Assembly: GCA_012934845.2 (NCBI GenBank)
Contig: WNNJ02003482.1
Span: 62,001-126,000 of the forward strand
Length of the DNA: 64,000 nucleotides
Reading direction: 5' to 3'
Source: Pomphorhynchus laevis
Taxonomy: Eukaryota; Acanthocephala; Palaeacanthocephala; Echinorhynchida; Pomphorhynchidae
The notes below the pieces were generated by a model. That model had not been told where the DNA came from. It ran no database searches and was given only the letters and a program-made list of their open reading frames with translations. Made by a program: the position numbers and the translations under genes. Below, one piece after another: positions 21,471 through 33,665 of this stretch; the first letter of the stretch is position 1, and the number at the start of each line of letters is the position of its first letter.

Positions 21471-22429
21471 CACTGATAAGAATTAGCAATCAAGAAAAGG
21501 TCAAAAACATACAAAATTGTAAAATACAGCAGAGGCAAGTAGTAATACAATCGATGTTGAAGTATACTAGAAAACAATTTTTCAATATGTTGTTCCTGCA
21601 GTGGAGTAAAAGCAATTTTCGAAGGTTGTCTTCGCAAGATAAGGATATTCATGTTTTGCATGTTAGGCAGCCAATTGCTTAAATAGATTAGCGTCGCATC
21701 ATTTCGGATATTGTCGATTATATCCCAGCAACTTCTATTAAAGCGACACTAGCGGATACATAAAGCTCTACCTCTGTTCATTTGCTGATCCACACATTAT
21801 TCAAATCATATGAGATAGAATGCATCTATAAAGGATTTTCCAATGTATGATTTCTTCTGTGGCTTCTGCTCCTCCAAATCAGAACAGAAATTATTGAAGA
21901 GGAAATGATTAATTTAAGACTATAAATGACTAAGCTGTATGATAAAGTTTATAAAATAGAGTTTGCTTAAAGCCCAAAACAGTGCATCAAAAAATTTTAA
22001 GCGCTTCACCTAAGACAATAATAAAGCTGCGTTACTTGTATAGAATTTAAATAGAAATTTGAATGTTCTCAAGATAATGAAGTAATGGCGAAGATAATAT
22101 TTTATGACCTTAAATTAGATATCACTTAAATTTACAAGATACATCTTGAACCAGCGTTAAATAGTAGCATTTCCTCATTTATGACGGTCAAAAATCTTAA
22201 GAATATCACAATGCATAAGACACTTTTAAGAATGTGGTTTTAATTACATTCAGGCGAATTTTATGCCTGAATGAAATGTGGTGACAACATAGCGGAATTT
22301 ATTTTAGAATGCAGTTTAAAACAAGCCTCCAACTCATCCCTATCTGCTAGGAAGATACATGCCTAGTAGCGTATCTTCTTCTAACCTTGAAAGTTAAAGG
22401 AAGATACGCTGCTGAGAAGAAGGTTTCAC
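21471..22429. other. Spacer without recognised gene
   Basis: There is no convincing coding region. An imperfect hairpin (AGCGTATCTTC ... GAAGATACGCT) lies at about 22365-22415. Confidence 0.5.
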
Positions 22430-22720
22430 TTTGATCCAATCAGAGTGGCGTTCTCTTAGACAGCTATTAGATTCTTCCCTGTTGTGGGTAATGCGAGTTT
22501 TATCTGGTTTAATTCCTATCTTACCTTGCAAGCTACCGGGATTATTTCGACTACATATAAAAGCCTAACGATGGTAACAGTTAGTTACCGAAAATTTGAT
22601 TTGTAAACTTGCTTAAATAAGAATTTTTGTCTGAAATCATTATATTTTAAATACGATGGGTTTATTTACAGATATAAAAGTTGCATTTGCAATTCCACTC
22701 CAACAAAACTTAAGGTTATA
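22430..22720 (+). repeat. Second copy of the 14.7-kb dispersed repeat
   Basis: It shares TTTGATCCAA, CAGAGTGGC, GATTCTT, GCAAGCTACCG and CGACTACATATAAA with 14690-14880. After CATATAAA unrelated sequence intervenes, then homology resumes with TCCACTCCAACAAAACT near 22695. This suggests an insertion in this copy or a deletion in the other. Confidence 0.6.
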
Positions 22721-22903
22721 ACAAAAATTTTACACTTTCCCAATCTTTCTGTTTCTTTCAGACAAGCACTTATTCAAAAGAATATTGAAGTTATAGGTAT
22801 ATACATTAACTAAGCAGGGACAAGGCTAGCATTGCTCGTCGTAGTCATTCTCTGTATTCCTTCTGCAAAATATTAATGACGAAATTAGTCATCTAGAAGG
22901 GGA

Positions 22904-23155
22904 GTGCATCGGGCTGGAGTGTTTGATAAAGTTTTGGAGGAGTCTCTATCTCGTTTCAATTATAAAGTAACTACCTCAGCCCAACAAATCGCCACGTGGG
23001 GCGGTTTCAGGAGTAGAGATCTTTCTGTTACAGATATCTTTAACTCCTTAGGACCGCTTCCAGGAAACTCAAAAATTCATTCGCTACTCTTTACTGACGT
23101 CTATCAGCTTTTGACAGACAGTCAGAGAAAGAGGTTGCCATCACTTTGCTGTTAG
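22904..23155 (+). other. Unrecognised 83-codon open frame
   Basis: The frame starts MHRAGVFDKVLEESLSRFNY and ends with a serine/cysteine tail. I recognise no family. It sits in a transposon-rich stretch next to RT-like traces and may be part of an old element. Confidence 0.25.
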
Positions 23156-23419
23156 CCACCCATCCGAAAACTCTGCAACTACATCCGATGTAGTTGCAGA
23201 CTGTTGTTGTAGTCTGCAACTACATCATTAGTTGCAGACTATTTTTATATAAAAGAAATCCCATCACTTGTTCTAAAGACCTGGGGCCCATTTCAATCCA
23301 AAACTTCCTAATATCCATTTAATAATATTGCTTGCACGTAAAATCTGCCACTATTAAAGTAGGTGCAATTTTATCCAACCTGGTTTTCATGGGTTTGTGA
23401 AAGGTCGTTCAGTTCCTTC

Positions 23420-23700
23420 AGCTATCGGTAAAGCGCACCAGTTTTGTCAAAAACAGCTATAGCTGTTTTTCATGACTTTTCTTCTGCATTCAAACACATC
23501 TTCATTCGTTTTGTTATATCGTCTCTTCGACCCCTTGAGTTGCCTTCGTTACATTCAGCTATTGGTGAAGTGCCTCGGTTTCGTCAAGATAACAGTCATC
23601 AGCTTTCTGTGGCAATTTTTTTGGCTTTTCTGCTGCATTTGACCGTATCTCCATTCCTTTTGTTATCTCTTCTTTCAGTCCTTCGCGCTGCCTTTGAGAA
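23420..23700 (+). repeat. Diverged ~140-bp tandem duplication with RT-like words
   Basis: The stretch from AGCTATCGGTAAAGCGC (about 23420) is repeated from AGCTATTGGTGAAGTGCC (about 23560). Each unit translates, in different frames, to a motif-A-like string (AVFHDFSSAFKHIFIRFVIS and FGFSAAFDRISIPFVISS), resembling the D-F-S-A-A-F-D block of LINE RT. Downstream (to 23854) an open frame is leucine-rich and unassigned. This is probably a decayed LINE fragment that duplicated in tandem. Confidence 0.4.
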
Positions 23701-23854
23701 TACACGAAGCGATTCTTTTACGAATATGACCCTGATGTATGTGAGTTCTACCCAATTACATGTGTGCCTGAAGGATCCCTTCTCTCTTATCTTATTTCTT
23801 GCTGCTTTATTGTACTTTCTTTGCAAATGGCTTAGAAAGTTTAGTGCCATTTAG

Positions 23855-24574
23855 ACATCTAGTCCTTCAGATAAACATAATTCTGAAAATGAACAGATAA
23901 AAGGACTTATTTAAGATTAGAATAATCCTGAAACTAAACAGACGAAATCACAAAATAATGAATGACAAAGAATTCAGACGTAAATGTATTCAATAGATCT
24001 CTGTGAGGCAAGCACGATATTCAGTGAGACAAACGATTCTACGAATTTTGAGAAAATAAACTCACACTTAGGAAGGATTTGACAATATCTCTAAATAAAA
24101 CTGAACTCAGATGGTAAATTACGTCAATAAGATTTTTCGAATAGAAGTCACTACAGTAATACATAAGTGACAAAATAAAATTCAGAGCATTATCAATATC
24201 GTGCACGGCAATGAAGACGGAAGTCGGTATATCTGATGGGCTACCAGTGTTAATTGATCGGGAAGAATGTGGTAATTATACTACACTAAATACGTAATCA
24301 ATAATTGTCTTTAACACCTTCTAAATTACAATCGAAGTGGATGAATGCCTACATGTTTCACAATCCTCTTGTACTTCGAGCATAAAAAACCAAGATAACC
24401 GTGATCGAAATTCCGTGCCACGAGCAAACACAATCATGTTGTGCAAGCTTTGCAATCAATATTGATACTTTATTTTGCATGTATTTGATTTCAAAATAAC
24501 TTCCACAATTAGTCCGATAGAACAAGATCAAAGCATGTGCTCAACCTGTCAATGTTCTTTATTATACAATGTTC
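23855..24574. other. Spacer without recognised gene
   Basis: No coding or RNA feature could be supported here. Confidence 0.5.
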
Positions 24575-24896
24575 AGTATTTCTTTATTATAGTTCATTTT
24601 TTAACTAAAAATGTGTTTTTAGTCTGGTGAATGTGTTTTAATGCATTACATGCTGAGTATCTGGATAGGAAATATGCATTTGAACAAGTTTGATTGCTAA
24701 GCATGAGATATGTGGGTTTATAGTTTTAAATTATTTAAAAAGGCATTAGGTTTAATCACGTTTGACAAATTATTAGATTTTTAACGATATTCTAGACAAA
24801 GATGAAATGATGGTGTTGAAATAAATAATTTGGATTTGTAGCAAATGGTACATATGTTCTGCTATTCTATTTTATATCTACATTCATATTCTTCTT
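24575..24896 (+). repeat. 322-bp direct repeat, left copy
   Basis: It runs from AGTATTTCTTTATTATAG to CATATTCTTCTT. It is nearly identical to 25807-26128 (under ten differences, no length change). The spacing between starts is 1232 bp. The ends are not TG...CA, so an LTR pair is unlikely. A tandem duplication whose middle has diverged or been replaced is the simpler reading. Confidence 0.9.
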
Positions 24897-25806
24897 ATAT
24901 ATATCAAAATGGTGTGAAGCTAAAATGAATCTATCAATAATATGCATTTCTTTCTTATTTATAGATTTATAAGCTTATAGGAACAAAGAAAAAATGATAG
25001 GTTTATTCCAAAATATTCGCAATATTTCAATAGCTCCCACTATCATGGCAATTATTTCAAATCACAAACAAATACAATCAAAAGCCGAAGTTTTTATTTT
25101 TCGATACTCGTCAGAAAATCATCAAAAATTTTTAGAGTTCAATCAATTCTTATTTAAAGAAGAATACATTGGAAAGCATTAAATTTAATGAATTTTTAAC
25201 AGTTAAAATCATATGTAATATGAAAAAATACAGTCAACAGCATTAAATGAATCACTTTTATAACTAATAAGATTGATATTTCTGCATAAAATATACGTCT
25301 GTAGTCTTAATAGCACAATTTAAAATAATCCACTGGTATATATAATATATAACATTAAATATTTTATATGATTTGAATATTTTTTCTGTTAAATCTGAAT
25401 TTCGACTTTAATCTCTCTCTATAACATGCAAAATCTGTTTGTTTTATAATCTGAAGATGATAACATGAGCTATCAAAATGCTTTGAATTTTTAGACAAAG
25501 ACATATTTCACATATTGTGAATTTCAAAAGTCTATATGTTAGATGTTTAAAGTCCTCTTTTCCTCTATTTATCTGGAGAAAAGTAACCTAAATTACCTAT
25601 TTGATACTATTCAAGTACCCTTTAACTTCACGAATATTGTTAACGCTAGGTTTAAAAATAAGAAAATCACATAATTGGTTATTTATGTGGCAGGTAGTAA
25701 AATAACATTATCGATTATTTGATCATGTAATGAAGATAATAAATTTATTAAATAGCCAATAAAATGCGTATATACTAACAAATAACCGATTTTATGTCTA
25801 TTTTAA
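24897..25806. other. Interval between the 322-bp repeats
   Basis: AT-rich; one 62-codon open frame (24994-25182) that I do not recognise. No other structure is seen. Confidence 0.5.
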
Positions 25807-26128
25807 AGTATTTCTTTATTATAGTTCATTTTTTAACTAAAAATATGTTTTTAGTCTGGTGAATGTGTTTTAATGCATTACATGCTGAGTACCTGGATAG
25901 GAAATATGCATTTGAACAAGTTTGATTGCTAAGCATGAGATATGTGGGTTTATAGTTTTAAATTACTTAAAAAGGCATTAGGTTTAATCACGTTTGACAA
26001 ATTATTAGATTTTTAACGACGTTCCTGACAAAGATGAAATGATGGTGGTGAAATAAATAATTTGGATTTGTAGCAAATGGTACATATGTTCTGCTATTCT
26101 ATTTTATATTTACATTCATATTCTTCTT
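25807..26128 (+). repeat. 322-bp direct repeat, right copy
   Basis: Matches 24575-24896 over its whole length. The sequence directly after it differs: a LINE-derived tail begins at about 26130 here, against AT-rich DNA after the left copy. Confidence 0.9.
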
Positions 26129-26129
26129 T

Positions 26130-26325
26130 TTTCGATAGCGTTTGTAACGCTTCGTGGCCGTACCATCGTAGTGGCCTTTCGCGAAGTTCATTGAGACAGC
26201 ATTTCATAATGTTGATGCGACGGTTTTGCTTTACGGCTGGCTTGTCACGAAGTCTATCGCCAATCCTCCTCTTCATTACTTCAGTGATAATAATCTCGAA
26301 AAATGAGTTTTTTTTTGTAATATAA
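26130..26325 (-). pseudogene. LINE RT C-terminal fragment
   Basis: The minus strand reads VMKRRIGDRLRDKPAVKQNR, then RINIMKCCLNELRERPLRWY and G-H. The L-R-W-Y-G-H ending is the common C-terminal signature of RTE/Jockey-type LINE ORFs. Only about 60 codons remain. It abuts the right 322-bp repeat. Confidence 0.6.
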
Positions 26326-27050
26326 TCATAATTTAGATTATAAAAAATAAGTATAGTTTTTGGTATAACTGTGTATGATAATTGAAATACCCCAAATATA
26401 AGCCAATAAAATGCATATATACCCAAGCACTGTATCAAGGGTAGCAGAATACATATTAACAAATAGCAGTTGTTTTCGTGACAGTAGTTCTCAATGGCAA
26501 CATAATACAGTAAAATATATCACTTTTTGAATTTTAAATTATAAAGTTCAATAGTCAATAGGAACTTAAATAGTTGTCTTTTAAATTAAGATAACTACTT
26601 AGCACATAATCAAACTGGATTTGTGGGATATAAAATAAAGAGAGAGTTCTATTAATTGCTTGAACAATTAGCTAAAACCAATTTTACTAAGAACTCGGCT
26701 AGCTATAAAATGTTTGTAAATAGTTGAACGTGATATTTACAAATAGAAAGTTTTCTGTTATATTTTTACAGAATAAGATAAATTAATTATTAGAGTTCGA
26801 ATTTAATAAAAAAATCATAAATCACCTTACATTTTTTAATATCGTAAATGCTAATAAACTTTGCTTATTATTTTTAAATCCTAAATTGGTATAATACATA
26901 TTGATATCAATTAAAAATGGATGTTTACATGTGGACAAAAAAACTATCTTATAGATGTAATTTCAAATTATATCTGAAATCAAGTGAGGCTTAGCTAATC
27001 GGGTTTCAGTTTGTTATGTAGTCAAATTTAAAATTTACAAAATGAGTACA
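26326..27050. other. AT-rich spacer
   Basis: No gene is recognised. It is probably the 3' flank of the secreted-protein gene read on the minus strand. Confidence 0.5.
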
Positions 27051-27054
27051 CATT

Positions 27055-27060
27055 TTTATT
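27055..27060 (-). terminator. Polyadenylation signal AATAAA of secreted gene 1
   Basis: An AATAAA on the minus strand lies about 75 nt after the stop codon at 27136-27138 of the proposed third exon. It supports the three-exon model, although AATAAA is common in DNA this AT-rich. Confidence 0.4.
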
Positions 27061-27135
27061 TAGTTAAAATCAATGTTAATATCTCTGTTGATGAATATTG
27101 ATCGCAAATAGTGATTAAATCGTCGTATGTTCACT

Positions 27136-27173
27136 TCATTTATTGCACGTGCAGAACTTGTGGTAGTGGATAC
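27136..27173 (-). other. Candidate third exon of gene 1
   Basis: A strong acceptor (pyrimidine-rich tract ending CTTTGCAG) precedes 38 nt that continue the frame from the phase-1 donor at 28417 and end in TGA. The peptide contains H-Y-H-K, compared with H-Y-K in the third exon of the paralogue. The implied intron is 1243 bp. RNA evidence is needed to choose between this and the read-through stop at 28406. Confidence 0.5.
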
Positions 27174-30100
27174 CTGCAAAGTTAAGAGGAAAATTTAAGA
27201 ACGTTTTGATAAAACAAGGTAAAATACATATAATGGAATTGAATAAAAACATTTTATAAACATTTTAAGATTACTAAATCACTGTTATTTTTACAGGAAA
27301 GCTAAAAAATCTTAATATTATAGATTTACAAAGTAATCTGGAAAATCGGTTGTCTTCCATTAAAATCAGTAAAGATAAATAATCAAATAATGTAAAAAAG
27401 TGTTTCATTTTAATCTTATGTATTAAAAGTGTAAAAAAATGTGTACAGAGGAAAATCTGTTACATTATCATGTGTGTAATTATTTTAATAAACTCAAATT
27501 AAAAAATAAGAACTTGAAATTATGAGTTAACTCGATAAACAAAATTATTTGCAGAGTACTTCTAACACTATTTTAAAATACTATAATAATTCATAATTGT
27601 AATATTATAATTTCTATTTATATTTTTTATATTACATTGGTTTCCGCTAATGGGCCTTGATTAGAACTTTAAATAATAATATTTTTGAAAGAACAATTCA
27701 TTTCAATGTGTTCGATGAAATCCATTGTGTTCGATGGACAATCCATTTCAATGTGGCTAATGTGTTCGACGATTCCTCAGACTGGCTGAACACATCCTCC
27801 ACTATAGAATACGTGTTATCAGTGATATCATGTATCCCATCACGATATCGCAAATAGGATATCGGTGATACCCGATATTGAATTTGTTGTATCCATAAAG
27901 ATGGATTTAAATCGTGCTGAGCGAAAGATAAAACAAAAAAACATTTCAAAGCTTTCGTGATTATTCACATTTTAAAAGTTTTTAATTTTTTCTTACTTTG
28001 AAATGAACTATTTTTCTTGTCTGATAAAATGATATTAAATGTTCATAATTAATGATGAAAAATAACGATAAAATAAATATAATAAATTAATTATGAAAAA
28101 TAAAATCACAAATATTTTAAATTACATGGTGCAACAAAATTACGAATTCAATACTAAACAAATATTTCGTGGCCAATCATGTAATGAAATCATAAATCAA
28201 GCGAAATAGTATTTTCGCTTGTAACAAGTGAACATACAATACGAACATTAAGTAGAAAATATTTAATCATAAAAAAAATATTTAAATATTTTTTATAATT
28301 TAAATATTTGATAAAAATTCAAAATGCGATAAATAAATTTTGAAGATAATGATTTTTTTTCTGAATTAAAATCGTTATTAGCTGTAAAAATTATGAGATA
28401 AAATATTAGCAAATACCTGTTCCAGTATGTCCAGTGCGACCGGGTGAATATTGACCTACAGGACTAGTAATTGCGGATCCACCTTGGTTATACTGAGTTG
28501 GTAAACTATAAACCTCTTTTTGTCCAGGAGCATAAGAACCAAAACCCACTACACTTTCCTGTCCACCTGAGGCATATGTTCCTCCTTGAACAGGTCCACT
28601 TGAACTACCTTGTCCTGAACCGTATGCAGTACCTTGTTCTGAACTATATGCTTCACCTTGTACTGAACCATAAGCTGTTCCTTGTCCTAAACCATATGCA
28701 GAACTTTGTGCTGAATCGTATGCAGTACCGTGACTTGTACCATACGCAGAACTATGTCCTAAACCATATGAAGAACTTTGTACTGGACCATATGCAGTAC
28801 CTTGTCCTAGACCGTATGCTGCACCATGTCCACCTTGTTCTGGATAATATGGATCACCTTGTCCTGGACAATATGCTCCACCTTGTCCCAGATCATGGTC
28901 ATGAATTTGTATTGGTCCGTACGCTACACCGTGTATTGGTCCATAAGAACCATCTTGAGATGATCCATAAGATTCACCTTGTACTTGTCCATGAGAACCC
29001 CCCTGTGATTGTCCATACGATCCACCGTGTGCTGGTCCATACGATCCAGCATGTGATTGTCCAAAAGCTCCATCATGTACTGGCTTATATGGTCCACCAT
29101 GTACCGGTCCAGGAGCGCCATCATTTACTTGTCCATAAGATCCACCATATACTTGTCCATATGATCCATCTCGTTCTGGTCCATATAATCCAGGTTGTCC
29201 AGAACCAAATGATCCACTCTGAATTGGACCTAATTGGCCGCCTTGACCCATTGTATTTTGTGCTCCTTTTGCTGGATAGCATACCATTGGTCCAGAAATT
29301 GTGAGACCCTTAGCATTTGTAAGCCCACTTCCTATATGTGCGGTCCCATGTCCACAGCTAAGTCCACTACCGAATCCTTGGCCAAAGCTTCCACCTGATC
29401 CACTGCCTAGATTTGAACCTCCTACTTCCTGACCGTAATTACCTCCTCCAATTTCACTTCCAGAATAATAGCCACCATGTCCTTGACCTAAGTTACCTCC
29501 TCCTATACCTGAATTACTAATAGATTCTAATCCGCTTTCATATGTGCCGAATCCACCTCCAGTATTACCATGTGCACCATCAATTCCACCAGCACCGCCG
29601 TAGCTACTTCCAACACTACCATGACCTTCATAACCTCCTCCAACACCACTATGAGCACCACTTACACCACTAAGACTGTTGTACCCACTTCCAACGTCAC
29701 CATGACCACCGTCAATACTACCAACACCGCCATAGGCTCCTCCAACATTTCCAAATCCGCCGTCAACCCCACCAACACCGCGATGTCCCTCATCAATTTT
29801 ACCAATACTGCTATATCCAGAAGCACCGCTACTATGGCCTCCACCAACGACACTAAGACTGCCATCCATACCACCACCGAAGCCACTTGTTGCAACACAA
29901 TCTCCTTTTCCTAAATGTTTTCCTATTTATAAAAATTAATATATGTTTTTAACTTACCGTTATGTAAACACTTTATTATAACACATGCACGTTTGTTTTT
30001 ATTTTTGAATGCATTTTCATCTATAAATAATCAAGATAAATATTACTAAATTTTAAATGAAGTTAAGCTGGTATTTCTGATTTAAAATTAAATATTTACT

Positions 30101-31495
30101 TAATTAACTATCTTTAAGTATTTCTGATCTTTTAATTATCAAAGTATTTTGGAGCATTTGAAAATATTTTGAATGTTTTACTTGACAAATAAACAAAAAT
30201 TCTGTATTTTTTACATTAAAGATTCATTTATTACTGAATAAATATCACTATGGAGAATAAAAGTATAATAAATTATTTTTATTCACGAAAATAATATAAA
30301 TATATTTAAAAAATATTTAAAAATATATTTAAAATATATTAAAAATATATTGATATATTTAAAAAATATTTATCAATTATTTAATTAGCCCTTTTCAATA
30401 ATAAAGCATTATTTACACACAGTTACAAGTTATTTAATTACTTTAAATAATTAAATTTAATTAGTAATAATTATAGGCTTTAATTACTTTATCTCACTAT
30501 AATTTCATTTAGTAAAAATCACGTTTCGTAATTTTTAATCAATACATTTCCAATGGACATTTATTAATCCAAAAAGTATAACAATATTACATTTTTCATA
30601 TTTATAGGAACGAAAACGTCCCTTATTTCAATAATATATAATTATTTCAAAATTAATTAACGCGTGTAGTTATATAATTGATTAGCTATAATTAACTAAA
30701 TAATAATTAATTATAATGATATAATCGATTATATAATTTATAATATTAATCAGCTAATAATTATATAATCAATTAATAAATTAATGTATGAATTTATATG
30801 ATTAATTACCGTGTATAATTATTTAAAAATAATGCCTGTATGTATAAATTTTTGTAACAAACGAATTTTCGTTTGTTAAGTTAAGAAATTTATACAACAT
30901 AAGAAAGAAATTTTGATAAAATATTAATTTTAATAAATTAGTTTATCCCAAAAGCTTATCGCTAAAGTTTTTGCAGTCATCAGATTAAAAATCAGAAACT
31001 TGGGATAAAGTGTTATCCCAAGTTCGACACATAGGTTCACTTGGGATAAGATTTTACACCTTATCCCAAGTACAAGGTGTAAAATTACGAGGATTTCTGT
31101 ATATCGGATTCACTAAGTTGTCTTGTTAATTATTAGCATATTATAAACGAGACTATACTGACAAACAAAATATTTAAATATCGAAATAATTAGATTGTGA
31201 TATTATATTAGATCGTATTAGATTGAAATCTGATTGGATAAATTTAATAAATGTAACATCAATCTAATAAGATTAATAAAAAATCAATTTAATGAAACAT
31301 TATATTATTTAATATTAATGATTATAGTATCCGACATAATATAAAATATTTTTTGTTAATTAAATTTTAATACGAAGTTTAAATTTGTTATAAAATTTTG
31401 CTCTTATTAAATTTTATCTCAAAATCATTCATACCTTTTGCTGGAACACACAGTGTGATTCCAATAAATAGAGCCCAGATTAATGTTGTCTTCAT
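27136..31495 (-). CDS. Secreted Gly/Tyr/Gln-rich repeat protein (gene 1)
   Basis: Three exons are proposed on the minus strand: 31435-31495, 28417-29910 and 27136-27173. They sum to 1593 nt, a multiple of 3, or 530 residues. Exon 1 encodes a signal peptide, MKTTLIWALFIGITLCVPAK, and ends AAAAG|GTATGA in phase 1. Exon 2 starts after TTTAG and opens GKGDCVATSGFGGG. It holds a Gly-rich half, then the core SGPMVCYPAKG (about residue 225), then 9-12-residue repeats such as YGPVHGG and GTAYGLGQ. Exon 3 adds IHYHKFCTCNK. Alternatively exon 2 reads through to a stop at 28406 after two residues. The composition suggests an extracellular structural, silk-like or cement-like protein. I recognise no named family. 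A paralogue lies at 42441-45386. Confidence 0.75.
30998..31085. repeat. Interleaved palindromes built on CTTGGGATAA, in intron 1
   Basis: ACTTGGGATAA at 30998-31008 and 31039-31049 alternates with its complement TTATCCCAAGT at 31013-31023 and 31061-31071. A second pair, ATTTTACACCTT at 31051-31062 and AAGGTGTAAAAT at 31074-31085, interlocks with the last two. A further TTTATCCCAA lies near 30946. It sits in the first intron of secreted gene 1. Confidence 0.8.
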
Positions 31496-31604
31496 CTTAA
31501 TTTGTCTAAATCAATAACCTTGTGAAATTTATTGTTAATTCGCTACCTACTTACTTGCTTAGGAACTTCAAATATGTTATATTATAATCTTGTCCGATTC
31601 TTCA

Positions 31605-31612
31605 TATTTATA
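31605..31612 (-). promoter_or_regulatory. TATA box of secreted gene 1
   Basis: The minus strand reads TATAAATA about 110 bp upstream of the ATG at 31493-31495. The paralogue has TATATATA at a similar distance. Both leaders end in ACAAATTAAGAT just before the start codon and carry GTAAGT about 50 bp after the TATA box. Confidence 0.6.
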
Positions 31613-31639
31613 GATAAACAAAGTTTATGTAACTAATTG

Positions 31640-33485
31640 TGACAATGGATATTTAGATTCATTCTAAAATAACTGAATTAATCCTGAACAATTAAATTTA
31701 ATTTGACAACTGAAACTGATACTATTGATGAATTATTATTGTACATTTGCATCTTAATAAGGTAATAAACAATTGCGTACATGTCCGTAAATTGAAATTC
31801 AATGCTCAATTTCTATTATAAGAAACTATTTACTGCACATGTTACGTAATTAAATGCAACGATAGTACAATTACAAAGTAGATTTAATTATTTATAACGT
31901 GCGAGCATATTTACTGATTAAAATATATTCACCTTTATCGTAAAGATATCGGATCGAAGCAATAAGCCAGTGTATCAAACCCTTTTATCAACATAAAAAC
32001 TGAACAAAGAAACTGCTAATTGACCATTTATGGATTAACTCTAATGTATAACATAAACTAAGATTAATTAAACACTTGTTTTATATTGTTATTAAATCGC
32101 AACAGTCATTATCAACCAGTTTTCCATTTGTACCAAATAAAATATCTATTGTGGAAAATATCGTTTCAAAAAACAAAGATAAAAGTGCCCTATCGTTCCA
32201 ATTATGATCTACCGTTATAGTAGGAAAGAAAAGAAATTTTAACTTAAATAAACTTATTAAATTTCTAAATATTATCATTAATATATTAATTATAATATAC
32301 TAAAATTAATATATTATTTTGAGTTATTAATTTTAATATTAATTTAAAACAATTAATAAAACAGGGAACGTAACTAAAATTCGGGTGTAATTTCATTTAT
32401 GTCAAGCTCCATAGGTTTCTTCTCGCCGTTTTGATTTAGATCGTTTAGCTTTCTGTTTTATAAGCTAAATTAATTTATCTTTTAATTAATTAAAAATAAA
32501 TTCTTCGCATAAATAAATATTAATGCAAAACGTACTCTATTTCTCCAACTATGAGTTAAGTTTAATATTAATTTAAATAAATTTTAATTTAAACTTTAAA
32601 TTTTAATTTTAATAATAAAATTTTACATAATAAACAAAAATTTACAAAATATTAAATTTTAAAAAATTTTCTAAATTGTAACGATGGCTGCTTATTTTTA
32701 ATTTATTAAAATAATAAAATTGTTATAAAATAAAATTTGTTGATATCAAACCTCTAAAAATCGGAAAATTTGTTTATAAGTCTATAATATAATAATATGT
32801 AACTTCAGTTAATATAGACATATTAACTGTCTATAATATGTAACTTATCGCTTGGTCATATCACTTAGTGATAGTTAATTAACTTAGTGATTATTAATAA
32901 CTTATAAAACAGTTAATTAAGCATAATTTAGTTTCAATTAAACTTAATTTAATTATGGATAATCGATTAAAATAATAATTGTGGATATTCATATTCACAA
33001 TATTGAATGAATATTAATGTTTTATATTTAATATTGATATTTAATTAAAATAATTAATCAATTATAATCAACTATCGTAATTAATATTTTAATATTTAAT
33101 ATATTAATATTTTGATAATTTACCCTTTATTTAATAACAATTTTAATTTATTTAATCTAACCTTTGATTAAGTTTAAAAAAAACAAAATAATTAATTTAT
33201 TTATTATAATTAATTTAATTAATTATAATTTATAATTAAATTTAATTAATTTAATTCAACTGATGCTCATCGTTAAGACTGATGTATCTTTCTATACATC
33301 AAATTTCGCATAAAAGCAATTCACTATTCATTCGCATACCGGATGGATTATTTTTTATTCCTGACATTAAAACAATCTTCGAGTGACATTTTGGAGAATA
33401 TACTGTTCTGAACCAAGTTGCGTAACAGATTTTTAATTAAGTTTTATAAATTTGATAAAATTTGTAAGATGTACAAGCAAAATTG
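31640..33485. other. Very AT-rich spacer
   Basis: Nothing beyond short fortuitous ORFs is seen. Simple AT patterns dominate between 32280 and 33240. Confidence 0.6.
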
Positions 33486-33489
33486 TGCA

Positions 33490-33665
33490 GCTTTCAAATA
33501 GGTGCAATATACTGTATGTTACTGATCCAGACCTACATTTTACGTTCCGACCCTTTTTATCTCCTTACTCTGTACACTGGTGCTGATCGAATTTAAACTC
33601 AGGACGTCTGCATCGCGCATTCACTGTTACATCCCGTAGACTGGCTGCTCCAGTGTTGTAGATAT
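33490..33665 (-). mobile_element. tRNA-derived SINE copy
   Basis: The minus strand has GTAACAGTGAATGCGCGATGC followed by AGACGTCCTGAGTTTAAATTC and GATCAGCACC. This resembles the tRNA-like head of invertebrate SINEs (A box, then ...GACGTCCTGGGTTCGATTCC... B box), somewhat decayed. A body with AAAAAGGGTCGGAACG follows. Local GC is well above the flanks. No second copy was seen in the window. Confidence 0.6.

Noticed and set aside
20813-21661. Long ORFs of 60-200 codons on both strands (SLVCCLSFVVSRL and RDNKRETTNERQQ types)
   Set aside because: They are produced by the stop-free 14-bp minisatellite in every frame; no start context, homologue or flanking exon supports a gene.
24575-26128. The 322-bp direct repeats as LTRs of a retrotransposon
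   Set aside because: There are no TG...CA ends, no target duplication, and the 910-bp interval has no gag or pol words.
28471-29304. 277-codon plus-strand ORF rich in H, L and M
   Set aside because: It is the antisense of the glycine-rich exon of gene 1; the repeat structure of that exon keeps the opposite frame open.
29570-29914. Thr/Asn/Ser-rich plus-strand ORF of 114 codons
   Set aside because: It is antisense to the Gly-rich start of gene 1 exon 2 and has no independent support.
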